A stretch of 64,000 nt of DNA from NCBI RefSeq assembly GCF_018100785.1, contig NZ_JAGJEC010000004.1, positions 62,001 to 126,000 of the forward strand, in the 5' to 3' direction. Made by a program: the position numbers and the translations under genes. The notes beneath the pieces are model-generated. The model made no database searches. It was not told where the DNA came from and saw only the letters and a program-made list of their open reading frames with translations. This stretch comes from Maribacter sp. MMG018. GTDB taxonomy: Bacteria; Bacteroidota; Bacteroidia; Flavobacteriales; Flavobacteriaceae. Below are positions 1 through 9,589 of this stretch, one piece after another. Position 1 is the first letter of the stretch. Each line of letters starts with the position of its first letter.

Positions 1-2911
1 TCGCATTTGCTCCGGAAAAATTACCCTCAAGTCTAGCTCCCGTCTCATAATAAACAGTACCTCCTAAGGAATAATCCATGCGAAAATTCATACTAAAGTT
101 CTTATAGGTAAATTGGTTTGAAAAACCACCTGTAAAATCAGGATACTGATTCCCCATATAAACCATATCCCTAGTGTCAATAATATTATTACCATCGGCA
201 TCCAACCAATTAACATCTCCGCCAGATTTGGTTTTATCATCCCTAGGAATTAACATATCCACCGGACCCGCGGCAGCTTCCTCATCGGTAGCGTATACAC
301 TAACTTGTTTGAATCCATATAAATCCCCTATTCTTCCTCCTTCTTGGAGTCCGCCTTTCCATGCATATTCACCTAACTCAGAATCCCAAACATAATAACC
401 TCCCACACGATTATTTTCAACACCATTTGGTGGAAGTTTTAGAATTTTAGTATTCACTTTTGCAGTATTAAAAGACATATTCCACTGCAATTCAGATGAA
501 TGAGGAAGTATATGAGCATTCACCCCAATTTCTATACCTTTATTTTCCAATGAACCATAGTTTGTAATAATATTATCAAACCCAGATGTTGGCGGCATGT
601 CAAGCGTTGTTAACAAATTATCACTGACTCGTCTATAATAATCGAACATTATATCAATTCTCCTATTAAAGAGCCCTAAGTCTACACCAAAATCCAATGT
701 TTTTGATTGTTCCCATTTAAGATCCTGATTAGGTAAAACAGAAATCTGCAGAGCAGAATTACTATCATACTTGGCATTTGAACCATATTCTCCCTGAGCC
801 TGATAATAACCAAGACCACTAATATTCCCTGTTACACCGTAACTTCCTCTTAGTTTTAATTGAAGTACACTTTCAGGTATCATGTTTGCCCAAAAATCTT
901 CTTTGTTCACTACCCATCCTGCCGAAACACCTGGAAAAACCCCCCATTTATTTTTTTCACCCAAATTTGAGGCTCCATCGTATCTTAAACTTGCACTCAG
1001 AAGATATTTTTCTTTGTAATTGTATGTAGCTCTTGAAAAATACCCCAACAACACATGATGGGTTTCCTGACCAAATACAGAGGTAGGCACTGCAGAACCA
1101 TTTAATGTAGGAATTAAATCGGTTGCAGCGCCATTACCAGTTGCCTCTACTTCATCAATATCATTCCCTAAATAAGAAAACCCAGCCATTAAGCTTAAAT
1201 CATGATTGCCTAATTTTTTTGCATAATTGAAAACACCGTTAAACTGAGGACTATAACTTTGAATCACTGATGTACTAGCATTTCGAGATGTATCATAAGA
1301 GGCCACTCCGTTCCAATATGCACCAGTAAAGTTTCTCGAATAGTCCGTTCCTTGCTTCCAAGAAAATTGTGGCTCAAACGATAAGCCTTTTGCAATGTCA
1401 AAATGGCCACCTACAATCAGAGTTAAATCATTAGAAAGATTACGTGCATCATTAACCGACAAAGAATACAATGGATTAGAGTAGGAAAAATTTCGGCCCG
1501 GGGCCAATGTACCATCCTCAAAGTAAAGTTTATTTGTTGGAGGCTGTATAAGACCATCTCTAAAAACACTTTGTATATTATGAACTTGAGTATTCTTCAC
1601 ATTAGAATACATAACTTTAGCATAAGCCTTAATTTTGTCAGTTATTTCTATTTCACCCCCTAAATTTAAAGTGTATCTCTTATAATCCGTCTGAATAGCT
1701 ATCCCTTCATTATCCGAATACCCAAGTCCTAAACTAAATGACGTTTTTTCTCCACCCCCAGAAATTGATAACGAATGATCAATAGAAACAGCTGTTCTAA
1801 AAAGCAAATCCTGAAAATCGGTATCGGAAAAAATTAATGTTTTTGATGGATCTAAGGGATCTGGCATACTTTGCCAACCCTCATTTAGTTTATATTCATT
1901 TTCCGGGGTTAAATACTGCAAACTTGAATATGTGCTGTTTGTTAAATCATTACCTATTCCCCCAGCATATGTAGACCCATCCAATTGCGGCGCTATAGCC
2001 GGAAGTATTTGTGACGTTGCATCTAATCCTATTCTAGAATAATACACAAAATCCTTAGCACTTAACAAATCATACCTTCTGCTGGTCTCTCCAAACCTTA
2101 CATTAGTTTTATAATTCACCTGAATTTTTCCACTTTTACCAGATTTTGTTTCAACAATAATTACCCCATTAGAACCTAAAGCACCATAAATAGCAGTAGA
2201 TGCAGCATCCTTCAATACCTGAATTGATTCAATATCGGATGGATTAATATCGTTCATATCATAACGTGTTACACCATCGATAACATATATCGGAGAGGCA
2301 CTATTAGGGCTATTAATAGAAGTCCCACCCCTAATTACAATATTCGGGGCAGCACCAGGCTGTCCAGAAGTACTTTGAACCTTTAATCCAGCTATTGTTC
2401 CTTTAAGCGCAGTAGCTGCATTGGTAAAAGGTATATTTTCCAAAACTTTGTCATCTAGTTTAGAAACAGCTGTGGTTAGTGTACTTTTAGATTGACTACC
2501 ATACCCAACGGCCACAAACTCATCTAACCCAAACGCCTCTACTTCCATTACAATATTATAAGATGCACGCCCATCAATAGGCACTTCTTGCGATTTCATT
2601 CCTATATATGTAAATTCCAAAAATTCAGCATCAGACGAAACTAAAAGAACAAACTCTCCATCAAAATTAGTCATGACGCCCTGTGTTTTCCCTTTTACCA
2701 ATACATTGACCCCAGGTAAAGGCTGGCCATCTTCATCAACAACTTTTCCTTGGATTGATTTCTGGTCAACTTGAAGATTTGACAAAATAGCATCATCATA
2801 GAGATTCGCATAAACATCTTGTTGACTTATGAAAATCGAGACGAAAATCAACAATAGACGATAATCTATTTTGAAAAAGTGCAGTAGAGGACTTTTAAAC
2901 TTTTTTTTCAT
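1..2911 (-). CDS. SusC/RagA-family TonB-linked outer membrane receptor, 3' end outside window
   Basis: About 970 codons are visible and the reading frame is open to the window edge, so the C-terminal barrel end is missing. The protein starts MKKKFKSPLLHFFK and has a hydrophobic signal segment, then a carboxypeptidase-regulatory-like domain (residues about 53-130, with GQPLPGVNVLVKG). A plug domain follows, with the typical SusC stretch DPSDIESIQVLKDA-like (here NPSDIESIQVLKDAAST) and IYGALGSNGVIIVETK, then the start of the beta-barrel. SusC proteins import oligomers across the outer membrane with energy from TonB and pair with a SusD lipoprotein, which should lie left of this window. It is read in the same direction as the catabolic genes to its right, but 570 bp and a decayed region separate it from them. 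No STN domain is seen, unlike the second SusC at 53171. Confidence 0.95.
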   Translation of the reverse strand, partial: MKKKFKSPLLHFFKIDYRLLLIFVSIFISQQDVYANLYDDAILSNLQVDQKSIQGKVVDEDGQPLPGVNVLVKGKTQGVMTNFDGEFVLLVSSDAEFLEFTYIGMKSQEVPIDGRASYNIVMEVEAFGLDEFVAVGYGSQSKSTLTTAVSKLDDKVLENIPFTNAATALKGTIAGLKVQSTSGQPGAAPNIVIRGGTSINSPNSASPIYVIDGVTRYDMNDINPSDIESIQVLKDAASTAIYGALGSNGVIIVETKSGKSGKIQVNYKTNVRFGETSRRYDLLSAKDFVYYSRIGLDATSQILPAIAPQLDGSTYAGGIGNDLTNSTYSSLQYLTPENEYKLNEGWQSMPDPLDPSKTLIFSDTDFQDLLFRTAVSIDHSLSISGGGEKTSFSLGLGYSDNEGIAIQTDYKRYTLNLGGEIEITDKIKAYAKVMYSNVKNTQVHNIQSVFRDGLIQPPTNKLYFEDGTLAPGRNFSYSNPLYSLSVNDARNLSNDLTLIVGGHFDIAKGLSFEPQFSWKQGTDYSRNFTGAYWNGVASYDTSRNASTSVIQSYSPQFNGVFNYAKKLGNHDLSLMAGFSYLGNDIDEVEATGNGAATDLIPTLNGSAVPTSVFGQETHHVLLGYFSRATYNYKEKYLLSASLRYDGASNLGEKNKWGVFPGVSAGWVVNKEDFWANMIPESVLQLKLRGSYGVTGNISGLGYYQAQGEYGSNAKYDSNSALQISVLPNQDLKWEQSKTLDFGVDLGLFNRRIDIMFDYYRRVSDNLLTTLDMPPTSGFDNIITNYGSLENKGIEIGVNAHILPHSSELQWNMSFNTAKVNTKILKLPPNGVENNRVGGYYVWDSELGEYAWKGGLQEGGRIGDLYGFKQVSVYATDEEAAAGPVDMLIPRDDKTKSGGDVNWLDADGNNIIDTRDMVYMGNQYPDFTGGFSNQFTYKNFSMNFRMDYSLGGTVYYETGARLEGNFSGANA

Positions 2912-3482
2912 TGGTTCTGGATTAATTGGTTATTATTATTTTAAAATGACAGATACGAACATTAAAACTTAATTAGAAGTTGCCAAAACTCACTATGGTA
3001 TTTTATTCGCAACAACCCCCACATACAATCATTATAATGTTTGAATCAATCAAAAATAAACATTTTCAGTCAATAAAAAACTAAAATAACAATAAAATAT
3101 TAGTCACAATATTATCATATTATTAAAAACAATACCCTTTTACAATCACATGTTCATGAATAAAAGCTCATCATTAACAGTAATATCTCGTAACTACTGT
3201 TTATATAGGCACTTACAAAAGAAAATAGCATTTTTATATCAAGTTATTCATATTTTGACTAAATCAGTCATATAAAATCATTGATAATCAAAAAATATCC
3301 GCGATTATAATTCAGAAATACAAAAGGCAACTGAAAGGTTTTTGAATAGTTCATTTTATATATTAGTTCTCATTTTATTCATGTTGCGAAGAAATAATCC
3401 TGAACATTGACACTAATAATAGAAGTATTATCGAAAAGAACATACTCAAACCCAATAAGAACAAATAAGATACACTAAAAAA
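2912..3482. other. AT-rich intergenic region, no gene seen
   Basis: This 571-bp spacer lies upstream of the SusC gene. It is very AT-rich, and no reading frame of convincing length or composition is seen on either strand. A TATTTTTG octamer on the minus strand (3051-3058) fits the Bacteroidota -7 box, but I see no matching -33 TTTG at the usual distance. It probably holds the SusC promoter. Confidence 0.5.
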
Positions 3483-3767
3483 TCATGTTAAACGTGCAAA
3501 ACCAGAGCGCTTTCGGTTATTTCCCGTTTTTTCAGTGATGCGGCTACGTTCAATGATTTTCCCTATGTTTTCAAAGACTATATCAAGCGCATCGATGAAT
3601 TTTTCAGAATACTCCTCTTTTTGCACATACATCAAGTAAAAGGCTGATGATACCAGTAAACCATGATCTAGCATTTTTCTTATATATACCGCTTTGACCC
3701 CAAGAAAATCTGTTCCAAGTTGAACGTTTAGCTTGGGTGAAGAAGGCATGCCTCCGATTACGATTTT
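3483..3767 (-). pseudogene. C-terminal remnant of a class III aminotransferase
   Basis: About 94 codons encode the last part of a class III (glutamate-1-semialdehyde aminomutase-like) aminotransferase: a G-x-PS stretch, then KAVYIRKMLDHGLL and the terminal helix EKFIDALDIVFENIGKIIE. Family members are about 430-460 residues long, so the PLP-binding core is absent. The frame is open leftwards to a stop at 3483. Upstream it runs straight into amidohydrolase-like sequence, as if a deletion had joined two genes. An intact but different class III aminotransferase lies at 21138-22508. An internal ATG at 3749 could give an 88-residue peptide, but this is probably not a functional gene. Confidence 0.75.
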
Positions 3768-3779
3768 ACATGTCGTGGA

Positions 3780-4291
3780 TGTATCTACTACTACATTATC
3801 AAGGTCTGCAAACCGCTTCGTGCATTTCGATAATTAAAGCTCCTAGCAATATGGGAAAGAATAAGTCTGACATATGGATAAGTCTGGTAAAGTCGCCGTA
3901 TTTACTTCTGATTATTTTCGTCAGATATTGCCCTATTAAGAACTATAAACAAAAGCAAATTTCCCTTTTCCAATTTCACTTAAAGATGCACCCTTTATTT
4001 GAGTTCTTCCTTAACTCATGCATTCATTTCTTCTCGATTAACTGTTCCGTGAGGTATCCCAAAATAGAGCCCGTGAATAACCTTAGTCGGCATATATCTT
4101 AGTAATGCATTTCTATGTCCTTTATCGCCTAATATACCCGTATCTTAAAAAAAGGCAATACATCGAAAGCAAAATGCTTTTGGATTATGGTGATAGGCAT
4201 GAATATCAAATATTTCATCGGGAATAAACCCTGCGAACTTCGATGTTACAATATTACGTTCTTGCTTTCCTAATATTTTTGCATACTTCAT
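3780..4291 (-). pseudogene. Decayed amidohydrolase gene, multiple stops and a deletion
   Basis: The minus strand begins with an ATG at 4291 and reads MKYAKILGKQERNIV, then IPDEIFDIHAYHHN, which is the metal-binding D-x-H start of the amidohydrolase-2 family. The frame stops after about 48 codons. It then continues with recognisable family sequence (GDKGHRNALLRYMP, HGLYFGIPHGTVNREEMNA), further stops, and finally a C-terminal-like stretch (YPYVRLILSHIARSFNYR, then VVVDTST in another frame). At least three in-frame stops, a frame change and missing central sequence make it a pseudogene. It is related to, but not the same subfamily as, the intact amidohydrolase at 17064-18077. Confidence 0.75.
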
Positions 4292-4322
4292 CCTATAATA
4301 TTTTTGAATTACTTATATCCGG

Positions 4323-5099
4323 TTAGGCATTCAGTCCGCCATCCATCAATATATTCTCACCGTTAATATAGGCTCCGGCATCGGATGCAAGGAGAACCAT
4401 TAGTCCTTTGATATCATCATTGTTTGCAAGTCGACCTGCAGGCACCTTTTTACAGTAATTTTCAAGGAAGCGTTCCGGTTGGTTGTTGAATAATCCACCC
4501 GGGCTTACGCAATTGACCCTGATATTTTTATTAGCCAGTATCTTTGTGAGATATCGGGTGAGGTTAATCAGTCCTCCATTGTGAAAAAAGTAATCCGGTG
4601 GAGGGTTTCCCATATCGGTTCCCTCATAATTGGTAAGGTCAGGACCATACATACCCATCATGGAACTGATATTGATAACACTTCCTCCTCCATTTTCCTC
4701 CATAATTTTGCACATCTCACGCAATATATCCACCATTCCGGTAGCATTGACCCGCATTGATTCAGCAAAATTCTCCATTGAATCGTCATACCCATTCATG
4801 GGACGCGCAACAGCATTATTTACGAACACATCAAGTTTTCCAAACGATTTCAAAATTTCCTTTTTGAGCGCTAAAACAGATTCATGTATTCCTTGATCTA
4901 CCTGCATGGCGTGAACATCCAACCCTTTAACTCGAAAAGCTTCGGCTACGGCTTGTCCATTTTTTAAATTACGTGACGCTATTATAACTGTTCCTCCAGC
5001 TTCACCAAGCCCTTCCACTATGCTTTTACCATAGGAGCCTGCACCACCGGAAACCAGAATAACTTTTCCTTCTAAATTCAATAAATCTTTTACGTTCAT
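4323..5099 (-). CDS. SDR-family oxidoreductase with a substituted catalytic lysine
   Basis: This 258-residue protein has classical short-chain dehydrogenase/reductase size and fold markers. The dinucleotide-binding loop SGGAGSYG is at residues 17-24, NNA at 94-96, the catalytic Ser region ISS at 144-146, and Tyr170. In the YxxxK motif the fifth position is Asn174 (codon AAT at 4580-4578) instead of the catalytic Lys. A single base change from AAA or AAG could cause this, so activity may be lost or altered. The C-terminus has the usual PGGLFNN and MDGG elements. It is the last intact gene of the leftward catabolic series, 22 bp after the Gfo/Idh/MocA gene, and would oxidise or reduce a sugar-like hydroxyl or keto group. 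Confidence 0.88.
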   Translation of the reverse strand: MNVKDLLNLEGKVILVSGGAGSYGKSIVEGLGEAGGTVIIASRNLKNGQAVAEAFRVKGLDVHAMQVDQGIHESVLALKKEILKSFGKLDVFVNNAVARPMNGYDDSMENFAESMRVNATGMVDILREMCKIMEENGGGSVINISSMMGMYGPDLTNYEGTDMGNPPPDYFFHNGGLINLTRYLTKILANKNIRVNCVSPGGLFNNQPERFLENYCKKVPAGRLANNDDIKGLMVLLASDAGAYINGENILMDGGLNA

Positions 5100-5121
5100 C
5101 TTATATATTTTTTGGTTGCCT

Positions 5122-6054
5122 TTATAAATACACGGTTTTACCCCCTTTTTCGAGACTTTCCGTTGCTCCGATAAGGGTTTTAATGATCATTTCCGTTTTT
5201 TCAAATGGGAGCCTAGGCTTACTTTCTTCTACCGATCTGACAAATTCAATAATATTGTCTCTGAACATGGAATACGAATTTTTAATATCCATTAATCTCC
5301 ATCCTTTTTGTCCAAACAATGAAATTTGAAAGGTAGGAGCGATGTCCATAAAGAGGTGTAAGGTGGTCACTAAACCATTTTCAAACTTAATATAGACAAT
5401 GTCTTTTCCAGCTTCCCCAACGTGTTTTACGGATACCGGTTTAGGGTCATCCAACAAAGAAAACAATGCTTCCATAAGATGGACTCCATATTTAATCCAA
5501 TCTTTTTTACCGACCGCAGTGACCAATTCCAAATTGCCCAAAGAGGCTAGCTCTTGTTTTACAATCCTACATTCGTTGGCATAACGCATCGAAGAACAGG
5601 ACATAATGAATTTTCCTTTGGCGTTTTGATTTGAAAAATATTCCAAATCTTCAACGGTAATGGCGAGTGGTTTATCAATAAAAATGGGAATGTCCGCATC
5701 GATAAAAGGCTTTGCCATAGCGACATGGTTTCTCGGATCATCCCTCGCCAGTATTACAGCATCGACCATGCTAGCCATTTCTTCCAAACTACTTGCAATG
5801 GTTTCAATTTTTGCAGTTTTTGCGATGCTTTCTGAAATGTATTTATCTTGGGTCCAGACACAGGTGACTTTTGCCCCACTAATGCCTAAAGTATCCTCAT
5901 TCGCTTTTAGGTAGTTGGATACAGCTGGGTAACCCATCTTGTTAATCTCCTCTGCATTATAGCAACCATTTATTATGGCCGACCATGAGTGGGGATGAGC
6001 ATTTCCTTCGCTCATTCCTATAATCCCTAATTTTATCATATTGTTTAATTTCAT
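5122..6054 (-). CDS. Gfo/Idh/MocA-family oxidoreductase
   Basis: This is a probable NAD(P)-dependent sugar or cyclitol dehydrogenase. The N-terminal Rossmann segment starts IKLGIIGMSEGNAHPHSW, and the family's E-K-P-type motif appears as FIDKPLAI in the middle of the protein, followed by the alpha/beta C-terminal domain. The length, about 310 residues, is at the short end for the family. The frame is open back to 6084, but that would overlap the previous gene, which stops at 6062. I chose the ATG at 6054; an ATG at 6039 (MIKLGIIG) is equally plausible. It lies between a HEAT-like lipoprotein gene and the SDR gene, both on the same strand. Confidence 0.88.
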   Translation of the reverse strand: MKLNNMIKLGIIGMSEGNAHPHSWSAIINGCYNAEEINKMGYPAVSNYLKANEDTLGISGAKVTCVWTQDKYISESIAKTAKIETIASSLEEMASMVDAVILARDDPRNHVAMAKPFIDADIPIFIDKPLAITVEDLEYFSNQNAKGKFIMSCSSMRYANECRIVKQELASLGNLELVTAVGKKDWIKYGVHLMEALFSLLDDPKPVSVKHVGEAGKDIVYIKFENGLVTTLHLFMDIAPTFQISLFGQKGWRLMDIKNSYSMFRDNIIEFVRSVEESKPRLPFEKTEMIIKTLIGATESLEKGGKTVYL

Positions 6055-6061
6055 TAAAAGC

Positions 6062-7021
6062 CTAACGCCCCGCTCCTGCAACACTCAATATTGCATTTGC
6101 GGCAGCCATTGTTATTTCTATGTTATCCTCATCAATATCTTTATTCATAAACGATGTGAGAAAAGGTATATCTTCTTCGGTAGCAATATATTGGTATACG
6201 GTCAGTGCTGAAGAGAGCTCATTGAAATTCGATGAATATATTTGTTCATCCAACTTTTCCCTGCATTTAAATACACGTTTGGAAAACAAGGAATCTTTAG
6301 GTGTATTTGCCAGTGTACAGGTCAATAAACTTGTATACAACGGTGAATCCTTATGTTCGTTAACAGCTCTAGAAGATAATAAATCCCAATTTTGGACACT
6401 TATATCCTTCATTTTATATAATGCATAAATCGCTATTTTCTTAACTAAAGTTGATTCTTCAGAATTTAAAATGATGTCAATAAATTTATTTTTCACCTCG
6501 CACATTTTCTTTTCCGAAGTGTAGGCTGTACCCCAATAGGTATAGGCCCACATTGGGTCATGGGTACTTTTAAGGACCGAATCCGTAACCTTAACAGAAA
6601 TAGAATATGGTGACACTTTTAATTTAGCCAAAGTTTCAGCGGCATGTATACGGTCAAGGGAAGTATACTCTTCGTATACCATTGAAATTGAATCGAGCCA
6701 CTTATTTTTTTCCTCTAAAGATATTGACGCTTGATTTAACACGCGCCACAACCCTATACGGTAATAAGGCTCTTTTCTATTATACTTCTCTTCTTCAGCA
6801 AAAATGTCGTACACATTATTTGAATAATTATGATTAAGAATGTACTCTGCTGCATGGACCTTCTGCCATTTGGAGGAATTCTCTATAGCATACTGCAACT
6901 TGTCCTTCGCGTTTTTAACTACTGATTCTGACACAAAGTTTTTTTTATTCATTTGGCAACTAAATATTTGGGTACCTATTGAAACCAGGATTATATATCC
7001 GGTTATTTTTATAAACCTCAT
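6062..7021 (-). CDS. Lipoprotein with HEAT-like helical repeats
   Basis: This 319-residue protein has a lipoprotein signal peptide ending in IGTQIFSC, with Cys at about residue 22. The rest is helical, with repeated helix pairs containing HAAEYIL, HAAETLAKL and a final AAANAILSVAG. The pattern resembles HEAT repeat proteins, which act as scaffolds. The precise function is unknown. It lies 3 bp after the sialidase-like gene at 7025 and 7 bp before the likely start of the Gfo/Idh/MocA gene, so the three are probably co-transcribed. Such helical lipoproteins often accompany surface glycoside-processing enzymes in Bacteroidota, but no role can be derived here. Confidence 0.8.
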   Translation of the reverse strand: MRFIKITGYIILVSIGTQIFSCQMNKKNFVSESVVKNAKDKLQYAIENSSKWQKVHAAEYILNHNYSNNVYDIFAEEEKYNRKEPYYRIGLWRVLNQASISLEEKNKWLDSISMVYEEYTSLDRIHAAETLAKLKVSPYSISVKVTDSVLKSTHDPMWAYTYWGTAYTSEKKMCEVKNKFIDIILNSEESTLVKKIAIYALYKMKDISVQNWDLLSSRAVNEHKDSPLYTSLLTCTLANTPKDSLFSKRVFKCREKLDEQIYSSNFNELSSALTVYQYIATEEDIPFLTSFMNKDIDEDNIEITMAAANAILSVAGAGR

Positions 7022-7024
7022 ATA

Positions 7025-8278
7025 TCATTTATTCTCTATTTCTAAAATAGTACCAGCAATATAGCGTGTGCCATTATCATGATTAAAGTAATAGATTACT
7101 AAAACGTTGTCATCCTCGGTTTGGGTTGCCCAGGTATAACCAATATCCCTACTACCTCCATCATCACGAAGTACGATCTCGGGAGCTGTTGCAAAATCGG
7201 TACATTCCGGATTTAGAATACGGGTGCGTATCCCATATGGTTTATGGCGGTATCCGTAAGTTAGTAGTACTCTCTTATCTTTTAACTGCAAAGCATTTAA
7301 AGGATGTCCTTGGAAACCCATCGACTCCCATTTAAAAGTTTTACCCCCATCCGCCGAACGGGAAATAACAGCTTGGTCTTCAAAATTAGCGGTCCTTAAA
7401 AAACCTACAAGATCTCCTTTTGGAGTTTCAATTATTGATGCTTCATTAAAAGAAATTATACTATCTACAGCTACCGGAGAAACATAATCCCATGATAATC
7501 CTTGATCCTTAGATGTGATAAGATGATTTGAGGTCTTAGTAGGGGTGTCATGGGCAGCTACTATCCATAAAATCTTACCATCATTTGCCTCATACAATGC
7601 TCCTCTATTATATGCAGAAACCGGATTACCAAATGCATCATTCAATATTTCCGGTTCTATATGTGGAGGATACAAAACGTCACCCCATGTTTGCCCGCCA
7701 TCATAAGAACGAACCAAATAACCCCCTAAAAAAACGGCATTCTCTGAATTAATTAAATTAGGTTGCTTTAAATTGGATATACCATCAGGCCTAAGAAAAG
7801 CCCAACCATAACTTGCACAAAGAAGTGTTCCATCTTTCAATTGCAACAAACAGGGATCTTGGGAACCTCCAAAGGGATGGGAATAAATTAATTCAGGCTT
7901 TTCAGTCCATGTTTCTCCATAATCATTTGATCTTACCATTACCAAATAGCTATTTGGGTCAACATGGTTTGTCTCCCCCTCTCCAAATATTCTACGATCC
8001 GGCGCCCTACGAAATGCTACTAATATCTCGCCATCCGGTCGTGTTATTACCGACGGAAATGTTGAGAAAAACATAGAATCCCTGTAAATTACGACATCCT
8101 TTATTTTACTTACACCTAGAGTACTATCCCCCAGATATTGCTTATTTTTATGTGTAGCTGTTCGGGAATCTTCTTGTTTTATTTCTGTACTTAAATTAGC
8201 TGAATTCGTCTTTTTACAACTCAAAGCAGAAGCAAGAATGAAACATAAAAAGCAAACATTCATTAACTTATATTTCAT
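7025..8278 (-). CDS. Sialidase-fold (BNR/Asp-box) lipoprotein, exo-sialidase-like
   Basis: This 417-residue protein has a lipobox (ASALSC, Cys about 21). It has four Asp-box repeats of the S-x-D-x-G-x-T-W type: SNDYGETW, SYDGGQTW, SKDQGLSW and SADGGKTF. These define the six-bladed sialidase beta-propeller. An early RPDGEILVAFRR stretch could carry the arginine that binds the substrate carboxylate. Proteins of this fold act as exo-sialidases or on other acidic sugars, and many are annotated only by fold. It is probably anchored in the outer membrane and heads a set with the HEAT-like lipoprotein. The sialic acid catabolic genes NanA and NanE are not present, so the substrate may not be sialic acid. 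Confidence 0.85.
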   Translation of the reverse strand: MKYKLMNVCFLCFILASALSCKKTNSANLSTEIKQEDSRTATHKNKQYLGDSTLGVSKIKDVVIYRDSMFFSTFPSVITRPDGEILVAFRRAPDRRIFGEGETNHVDPNSYLVMVRSNDYGETWTEKPELIYSHPFGGSQDPCLLQLKDGTLLCASYGWAFLRPDGISNLKQPNLINSENAVFLGGYLVRSYDGGQTWGDVLYPPHIEPEILNDAFGNPVSAYNRGALYEANDGKILWIVAAHDTPTKTSNHLITSKDQGLSWDYVSPVAVDSIISFNEASIIETPKGDLVGFLRTANFEDQAVISRSADGGKTFKWESMGFQGHPLNALQLKDKRVLLTYGYRHKPYGIRTRILNPECTDFATAPEIVLRDDGGSRDIGYTWATQTEDDNVLVIYYFNHDNGTRYIAGTILEIENK

Positions 8279-8623
8279 GATAATTGTGCTTTATTCGTTT
8301 TTTATTAAGTCCGTCTGAGTAGATTTCAACAGTCAAATCAAGTTCTTTTAAATTATTTTTAATCGTATTAGCAATACTTCTGACGACGTGCCGATTAAAG
8401 AATTAGTTCGAGAGTGCGATTGTTCTACATTACATTGGAGGGATCGTTGGCTCCAAATTGAAAACAGGCCGCAGTTTTATGTAAAACATTACAAGTAATA
8501 ATCATATAACAACCCTTCAAAACCCTATCAAAAAAGATATTTAGGGAGTATAAAGATGCTAAAGAACAAGAACTTTAATAATTGATATTAATAAGTTTAC
8601 AATAACCGACTATAAGTAAATCA
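8279..8623. other. Intergenic region with a short orphan coding-like stretch
   Basis: This 345-bp spacer separates the aldo/keto reductase gene from the sialidase-like gene, both read leftwards. On the plus strand, 8388-8498 holds 36 open codons from a GTG, rich in Trp, Cys and Arg (IKELVRECDCSTLHWRD within it). That composition is unusual for random AT-rich DNA. It may be a remnant of a lost gene. No other structure is seen. Confidence 0.35.
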
Positions 8624-9580
8624 TTATGTCAACCATCCCATTCTTTCCCATTTCACCAAATCTAAAAAATCAACATCAGGGTACTCAAGTTCTCTTGCTC
8701 TCCCTAATAATTCTTCATCTAAATAATTGCCATCTGCAACATCTACTGAGTTCTTTAAATATTCTATCCGATCAATACCAACAAGTACTGAAGAAACTTG
8801 ATCGGATGACAACGCAAATTTCAAAGCCAATCCGGCAAGATCACAATTTAGTTTACTACATAATTCTTTATATAGTTGAAGATGTTGTTGGACATCTTTT
8901 AATTTAGGATGCAAAGACCTTCCTTTTTTGCTCAATATTCCTTTAAACAAAACAGAGCGAACCATAATCCCTATTTTACACTTCTCCGCCAAAGGAAAAT
9001 GCATCTCTTGTGATTGATTCATTAAATTGTAAGGTAATTGCACTACATCCCAATTTCCCACCTCAATAGTCTTCTTTGTTTCTTCCAATGAATAGGTGGA
9101 AGCCCCTGTTGCCCTAATCATTCCTTTGTTTTTTAATTCAAGAAAAGCTTCGGCAATTACATCATTATCCAAAATCTCAAGATCTGCTTGATGTAACATA
9201 TAAACATCCACATAATCAGTTTGCAAGGCCTTTAAACTATCATTTAAGGACTTTTCAATAATTTGCTTTATTTTTTTAGCCGAGGGCAAGACTCCAAACT
9301 TGTCTCGTATTTTTACACATTTTGTACTAATGATTACTTCATTTCTTTTATCCTTAAAAGCTTGCCCCATAATATTTTCACTAGCACCATACATACGTGC
9401 CGTATCAAAAAAATTAATTCCTTTGTCCAAGGCAGCATGCAATAGGTTAACAGATTCACTTTGCGAGAGCATATCAGCTTGGCTTTTAACCCCAATACCA
9501 TATGGCATTCCTATTTCAACACCACCAAAGGCAATTTCCGACACGTGAATTCCCGTGTTTCCCAAAAGTCGTTTTTTCAT
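8624..9580 (-). CDS. Aldo/keto reductase
   Basis: This 318-residue protein has the full aldo/keto reductase signature. FFDTARMYGASE carries the catalytic Asp and Tyr, IISTKC the Lys, and YMLHQAD the His. It begins MKKRLLGNTGIHVSEIAFGGVEIG, typical of the AKR5/11-like TIM-barrel group. It is an NAD(P)H-dependent carbonyl reductase or sugar dehydrogenase of the cytoplasm. The gene begins 9 bp after the HpcH/HpaI aldolase gene, which suggests that it processes an aldehyde or keto product of that aldolase. The C-terminus ends in VKWERMGWLT. The substrate is unknown. Confidence 0.93.
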   Translation of the reverse strand: MKKRLLGNTGIHVSEIAFGGVEIGMPYGIGVKSQADMLSQSESVNLLHAALDKGINFFDTARMYGASENIMGQAFKDKRNEVIISTKCVKIRDKFGVLPSAKKIKQIIEKSLNDSLKALQTDYVDVYMLHQADLEILDNDVIAEAFLELKNKGMIRATGASTYSLEETKKTIEVGNWDVVQLPYNLMNQSQEMHFPLAEKCKIGIMVRSVLFKGILSKKGRSLHPKLKDVQQHLQLYKELCSKLNCDLAGLALKFALSSDQVSSVLVGIDRIEYLKNSVDVADGNYLDEELLGRARELEYPDVDFLDLVKWERMGWLT

Positions 9581-9589
9581 ATTACAATA

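Noticed and set aside
3051-3058. TATTTTTG on the minus strand as the SusC promoter
   Set aside because: It fits the -7 box, but no TTTG was found at 17-23 nt upstream, and the site is 140 nt from the start codon.
3737-4102. A 121-codon plus-strand frame
   Set aside because: It lies antisense to the amidohydrolase/aminotransferase remnants, whose family sequence is clear, and it has no recognisable domain.
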